Assembly (NCBI GenBank): GCA_902806565.1
Contig: CADCXA010000032.1
Coordinates: 434,001 to 498,000 of the forward strand
Length of the DNA stretch: 64,000 nt
Origin: Hypoxylon rubiginosum
Lineage: Eukaryota > Ascomycota > Sordariomycetes > Xylariales > Hypoxylaceae
Reading direction: 5' to 3'
The position numbers were made by a program, and so were the translations under genes. The stretch's first letter is position 1. Each line of letters starts with the position of its first letter. Shown here one piece after another: positions 60,379 through 64,000 of the stretch. The notes beneath the pieces are model-generated. The model did no database searches, was not told the DNA's origin, and was given only the letters and a program-made list of their open reading frames with translations.

Positions 60379-61187
60379 CTAATTTAGCACAGCTATAGTC
60401 TTTTAGAAATACATAAGAGAAAATCATGATTTGAATTCTTGAATAGGGGTAAAATAGGAGTCAATAGGAGAGATAAACTACTACCTCTCTTGGTGTTGAG
60501 AGCTCACGATGTCGGGATTCTAGACGGAAACTTGCCTTCCTGAGTATCTAAGTATGCATAGATGCTACTGGATTTGATGTCCTTCCTCTATTAATTATCA
60601 CCTAGTTACATTGCTGGCACTTGAATATATATCGTCAAATCATATGCTCCCCTCTATCATTAACCACTATGCTCATCTTACCTCAACTCCAGATCTCATT
60701 ATACCAAGTACCATAGTCTCTAAGCGTTTCTTTCAATTTATCATCTACCAAGCGTAGCTATCCGCTTCTAGTTACATGAAGTACCTATAAACTTAATTGC
60801 TGACTTTAGGCTTACGATAAACGGATCGGGTTCTATCTCATCGGCCATATACACATTGAAGTCATCCACAACTTAGATAACTGGTCCAATTTCATAAGCT
60901 ACGTAAAAGAACTCGTACTCAGACATTGATATAAACCCAAAATGTGACGACCGTGACCAAGACGGAAAGAGTACAGTGAGTGTATCTCTAACAACGTTTC
61001 CATGGCGTCTAGAAAATCCGTCTCTTTGATCGAAGCCCAACCCCTTAATTTTATCCCGGTTTTGGAGCCTTACCTTTGATACGAGAAAGAAGCAGATGTG
61101 GAAAGTTTCCAGGCTCGTGCCTCTCCTTTCGTGATCCAGATACCTGATTAAGCATTTCCTAGTGTTCACACTTTCAAGTTTCAAATA
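60379..61187. other. spacer, AT-leaning
   Basis: No gene is recognised. A 103-codon frame at 60873-61184 (-) abuts the phosphotransferase stop but has no family features and probably reflects 3' UTR sequence. Confidence 0.5.
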
Positions 61188-62127
61188 TCAGGGGCGCTTC
61201 CATGTCCAGTATTCCGAAAAAGCAACCCACTCATCCGGATAGGTTTTCATAAACGTGTCGGACCACCCAGCGTCACGCCACTCATGCCAATACGGTTCGG
61301 CAATGAGTGCCTTACAGTACTCCCAATATTCGGGGTACCAGCCAGCCTGTTCCCAATCTATAATCGCAGCGATTCTCCGAGCTCCGGGGTCGCCAGAGAC
61401 GATGACATTTCCAAGATTAAGATCGCCATGCGTAAAATAGATATCGCATGAGTCGGGTAGAAAGGCTCGGTATGGATCAGGAGGCCTTTGTGACATTGGC
61501 AGTCGGAGCGCAGTGGATTGTATCCAGTCATTGAATGCCCGAACACTAGGAAACGGACCGGCCTCATCCTCCCCACGAAAGTATAAGTCTTGCACAGATC
61601 CACGAATTACGGAGCCTGATATAAATTAACGATGCAAACTAAGTCATGAGCGTGATGAACATACCAATATACTGGCCCTTTGGATCCTGTCGCAATTGCC
61701 TAAGAGCTGTCACTATTCGGCCAAGCTGATCGCGGAGTGAGACTTTTTCGTCTTGAGTTAACAATTGCCAGGTCTCTCGTAAAGTCGAGCCTTCGACAAG
61801 GCTCATATAAATGAAATTCTGGCCTTGGTCAACCCGCCACCCGAAAAGCTCGGGAACTGGAACCTCTTTATTTGGGAATGCTTGATGGATTGCTTTCATT
61901 GCCTGTGCCTCTTCCAATCTCACAGATTGGGGGTCTCCAAATTTGACAACAAGCCCTAAATCCTCAAATTGTATGGCTCTGGTATGACGGCCCAGTTTAT
62001 GCCATTCCTGGCGAACTGTAGCGGGCGAAGGTAGGACGGGCGAGGATCCAGTCGATGGTTGGAAGAATGAAGAGTCGTTAAAGTCGATTTTCCCCGTGGA
62101 GGAATCTGGGAATGAAAATTTCTCCAT
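61188..62127 (-). CDS. aminoglycoside-phosphotransferase-like kinase
   Basis: On the minus strand, exons 62127-61665 and 61615-61188 join across a 49-nt intron (GTATGT..CAG) to 296 residues. N-lobe: AIQFEDLGLVVKFGD supplies the ATP-site Lys, and IYMSLVEGSTLRETW is the hinge. C-lobe: the catalytic loop is THGDLNLGNVIV (His217, Asp219, Asn224), and the metal-binding Asp is in IIDWEQAGWYPEYWEY (Asp241). All catalytic residues of the phosphotransferase/choline-kinase fold are present. Such proteins are abundant and expanded in filamentous fungi; most have unknown small-molecule substrates, so antibiotic resistance should not be assumed. Confidence 0.88.
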
Positions 62128-63313
62128 GGATAAGATAACCGTGCTATGTATCGTGAAAGATATTTCGTGGAAAGTCTCGAGGCTGATTGGGTTATTCAGG
62201 CGAACATTGACGTTGCGGCTAAGACTGACCTGTTGGTTGGAAGAGTTTTAAGCAATTATATTAACTTATCGAGGCTCTCTCTGATCGGTTTAAGGTAACA
62301 CACATAGTCTCCACTCGACGTCTTATGACTGTAACGAGTTGTAACTAATAAACTGATACATCGAGGCATCTATTCAACAGAATTCAGGAACTTACCATTT
62401 AATGTTTATGCCATAGTCTATCTGGCAAAGGAGATGCATGACTACACAGTGTTCTATATAAATCTCAGGAGCAATTTTATCTTCTAGCATGTGTATCTCC
62501 TAGCCAGGAGTTTCCCTTATCAACTAAAGGAACCGCTGCTACGAGATAGGTATTTATAGAATTTTGGGTACACACTTAATGTCATTTCATCCTGACGGAT
62601 CGGGGGATATATGTTGGGAGAAACTAATTTTTACCTAGAGTTACTTAGTTAGAATATCGTTAACAAGGATCATTAAGTTTTTCTGGCTCTAGATATGTGC
62701 TTGTCACGAGACGAGGGAGCTACCTCAGCAGTGCATAAATATAACATGGTTATGGAAAGTCAGGAAAATGAGAGATTGAAGCTTCATATCCTAATAGTGC
62801 TGCTGAAGAGCTGTAGAGCTATAGAGCTGTAGAGATGTAGAACCTGGTCCAAACTAAACTATCGACGAAGGAGAGAAAAGAATGAAAGCTATTAGTCCTT
62901 GCCACCCTATATCCATTTGCTCTACCCAAATTCTATGTCAGACGAAAGGAAATCTGCACAGCCCATTTCCGTAAGCCATAAACCAAGATCACGACCATAC
63001 ATAATCCCACCTTTGTATCCAACGAGGCTCTGTAGACTACGTACCGTTTTCCAACCCTAGCTGTAGTTAGAAACTTGACTCGTCAAAGATTTACAGTGAT
63101 CGTAGTCAGACTACTGTGCCATAACGCGCCCAGGAGCAAGCGATGCGGGGAAAAAGGGGTCTTTTTGTGTCATGATGTCCGCGCCATTTGGGGTCATCGA
63201 CTGGTGGTTCCGCTCGGAGAAGAACTGTTGGACTATCGTCATCGTGTCTAGATGATATAATGTCATCTTGCAGCGCGATTTACTGGTGCCTGGCTCTGAC
63301 ATGCCACGCTCTT
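62128..63313. other. spacer with short tandem repeat
   Basis: No gene is recognised. A small tandem repeat of AGAGCTGT/AGAGCTATA units lies at about 62805-62842. A frame at 63111-63374 (-) overlaps the retropepsin-like gene's last exon in another phase and has no recognised features. Confidence 0.5.
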
Positions 63314-63820
63314 TCAGGCGCTTGGACGTGGGTTGAAACCCAACCCCATTAACCCCTTGATTCTGGGTAGACAAGTTGATGTTGTCCCCAACTGCTCTAC
63401 ATTAGCGATTTGCTACTACAGACGAGGCATTTTTTCTAGCTAGGTTAGGTACCTACCTCTGCCAGAGGCTTGATTTTTCAATGGTGGACTGTTAGTAGAT
63501 GGCTCATTTTGAGCTTCCACCACCTCTCCGATCAAAAATTCCGTTCCGAGGGCTACTTCGATATCCATCGCGTCATCTGATACCACTACAAATTTGGATC
63601 GCCTAATTGTAGGGTTCAATTCCACTTCAGAAGACCGCCAGGATAGCTCGTGCGTACTGCCTTTGGCGGAAGGCAGCTTCAGTCGCCTCGCTACTGTTTG
63701 GGTAACATAGTTCGACTTTTGCGAGCACGTCTTGGCAGCAAATCCGTCCGTGGGTGTAGAGGTAGGAGGGTTGAATACAAAGAAGTAGAATCGGCTATAC
63801 TTTCAATCCCAAGCACTATT
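63314..63820 (-). CDS. partial retropepsin-like (aspartic-protease-fold) gene, window edge
   Basis: A minus-strand frame runs from about 63820 to 63457: PTDGFAAKTCSQKSNYVTQT, then VARRLKLP, SKFVVVSDDAMDIEVALGTE and FLIGEVVEA. The order (short strand with Asp-Gly, helix with ARRLKLP, a beta strand, then the A/I-L-G-x-x-F-L signature) resembles the retropepsin-like domain of many fungal hypothetical proteins. A GTAGGT donor (63456) and TGTAG acceptor (63397) would splice to a 27-codon end (63396-63314) finishing NPRPSA. More exons probably lie upstream between 63820 and the window edge, and possibly beyond. The catalytic D-T/S-G is not clear, so it may be inactive. The coordinates of the 5' side are approximate. 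Confidence 0.42.
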
Positions 63821-64000
63821 AGCATGTTATCTCATATCGAGAGGAGTAATATCATAAAAGCAGATTGGCTATTCACATTGGAGTCAAGGGTGATCCGTTC
63901 ACACTCGGGTGCCTTGGGCATGTCGTCCACTCGGTCACAAGACATAGCCCGATAAGAGGCTCCTGGGCCACGGTCGATTCGAGGGGTTGGCACAGGCTTA

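Overview
This window looks like nuclear DNA of a filamentous ascomycete (Pezizomycotina, probably a Sordariomycete). Genes carry short GT-AG introns with CTAAC/CTGAC-type branch sites. Product families are typically fungal: Zn2Cys6 regulator, fungal 7-TM rhodopsin-domain protein, Scy1/Cex1, Lst8, CE1 acetylxylan esterase. Two large blocks are almost pure A+T with every frame closed, which is the signature of repeat-induced point mutation (RIP) of transposons. The short palindromic word TACCTAGGTA and its variants recur in many intergenic spacers.

Layout. 1-19065 is a RIP-destroyed repeat block. Inside it a complete LTR retrotransposon can still be delimited (1144-6949: 182-bp LTRs, 5-bp duplication AATAA). 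19066-20073 is ordinary spacer. 20074-28395 is a rhodopsin-domain (SAT4-like) membrane-protein gene cut in two by a second RIP-mutated LTR retrotransposon (20745-27732: two 323-bp LTRs, exact 5-bp duplication GCGTT). Removing the element and one GCGTT copy restores the reading frame, apart from one TAG that fits a RIP-type CAG-to-TAG change.

From 28.4 kb the DNA is gene-bearing: O-methyltransferase (30045-31724, +); short-chain dehydrogenase (32413-33407, +); a divergent metal-uptake pair, Ctr copper transporter (34011-34771, -) and ferric/cupric reductase (35840-37882, +); homoserine kinase (38555-39800, +); a possible small secreted peptide (40533-40697, -); a kinase-like gene with an in-frame stop (41083-42198, +); a frame-shifted coding remnant (42248-42781, -); a secreted FAD-linked oxidase (44309-45874, +); an MDR/enoyl-reductase-like protein (46167-47387, -) divergent from a Zn2Cys6 regulator (47845-49273, +); a 2.3-kb gene-poor spacer with a tandem/inverted repeat; a zincin metalloprotease (to 52571, +); Scy1-like pseudokinase (52972-55332, +); Lst8 (56098-57420, -); CE1 esterase (58121-59371, -); an orphan exon (60126-60378, -); an aminoglycoside-phosphotransferase-like gene (61188-62127, -); and a partial retropepsin-like gene at the right edge.

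How the genes may work together. The Ctr/reductase pair is a coherent module: the reductase would make Cu(I) for the transporter, and their shared promoter has two TGCTCA-core words resembling the Mac1 copper-response site. The FAD oxidase, MDR protein and Zn2Cys6 regulator resemble tailoring parts of a secondary-metabolism locus, but no PKS, NRPS, terpene synthase or other backbone enzyme is present. Homoserine kinase, Lst8 and Scy1 are conserved housekeeping genes. All exon boundaries were read by eye from splice consensus and family knowledge; no alignment was run.
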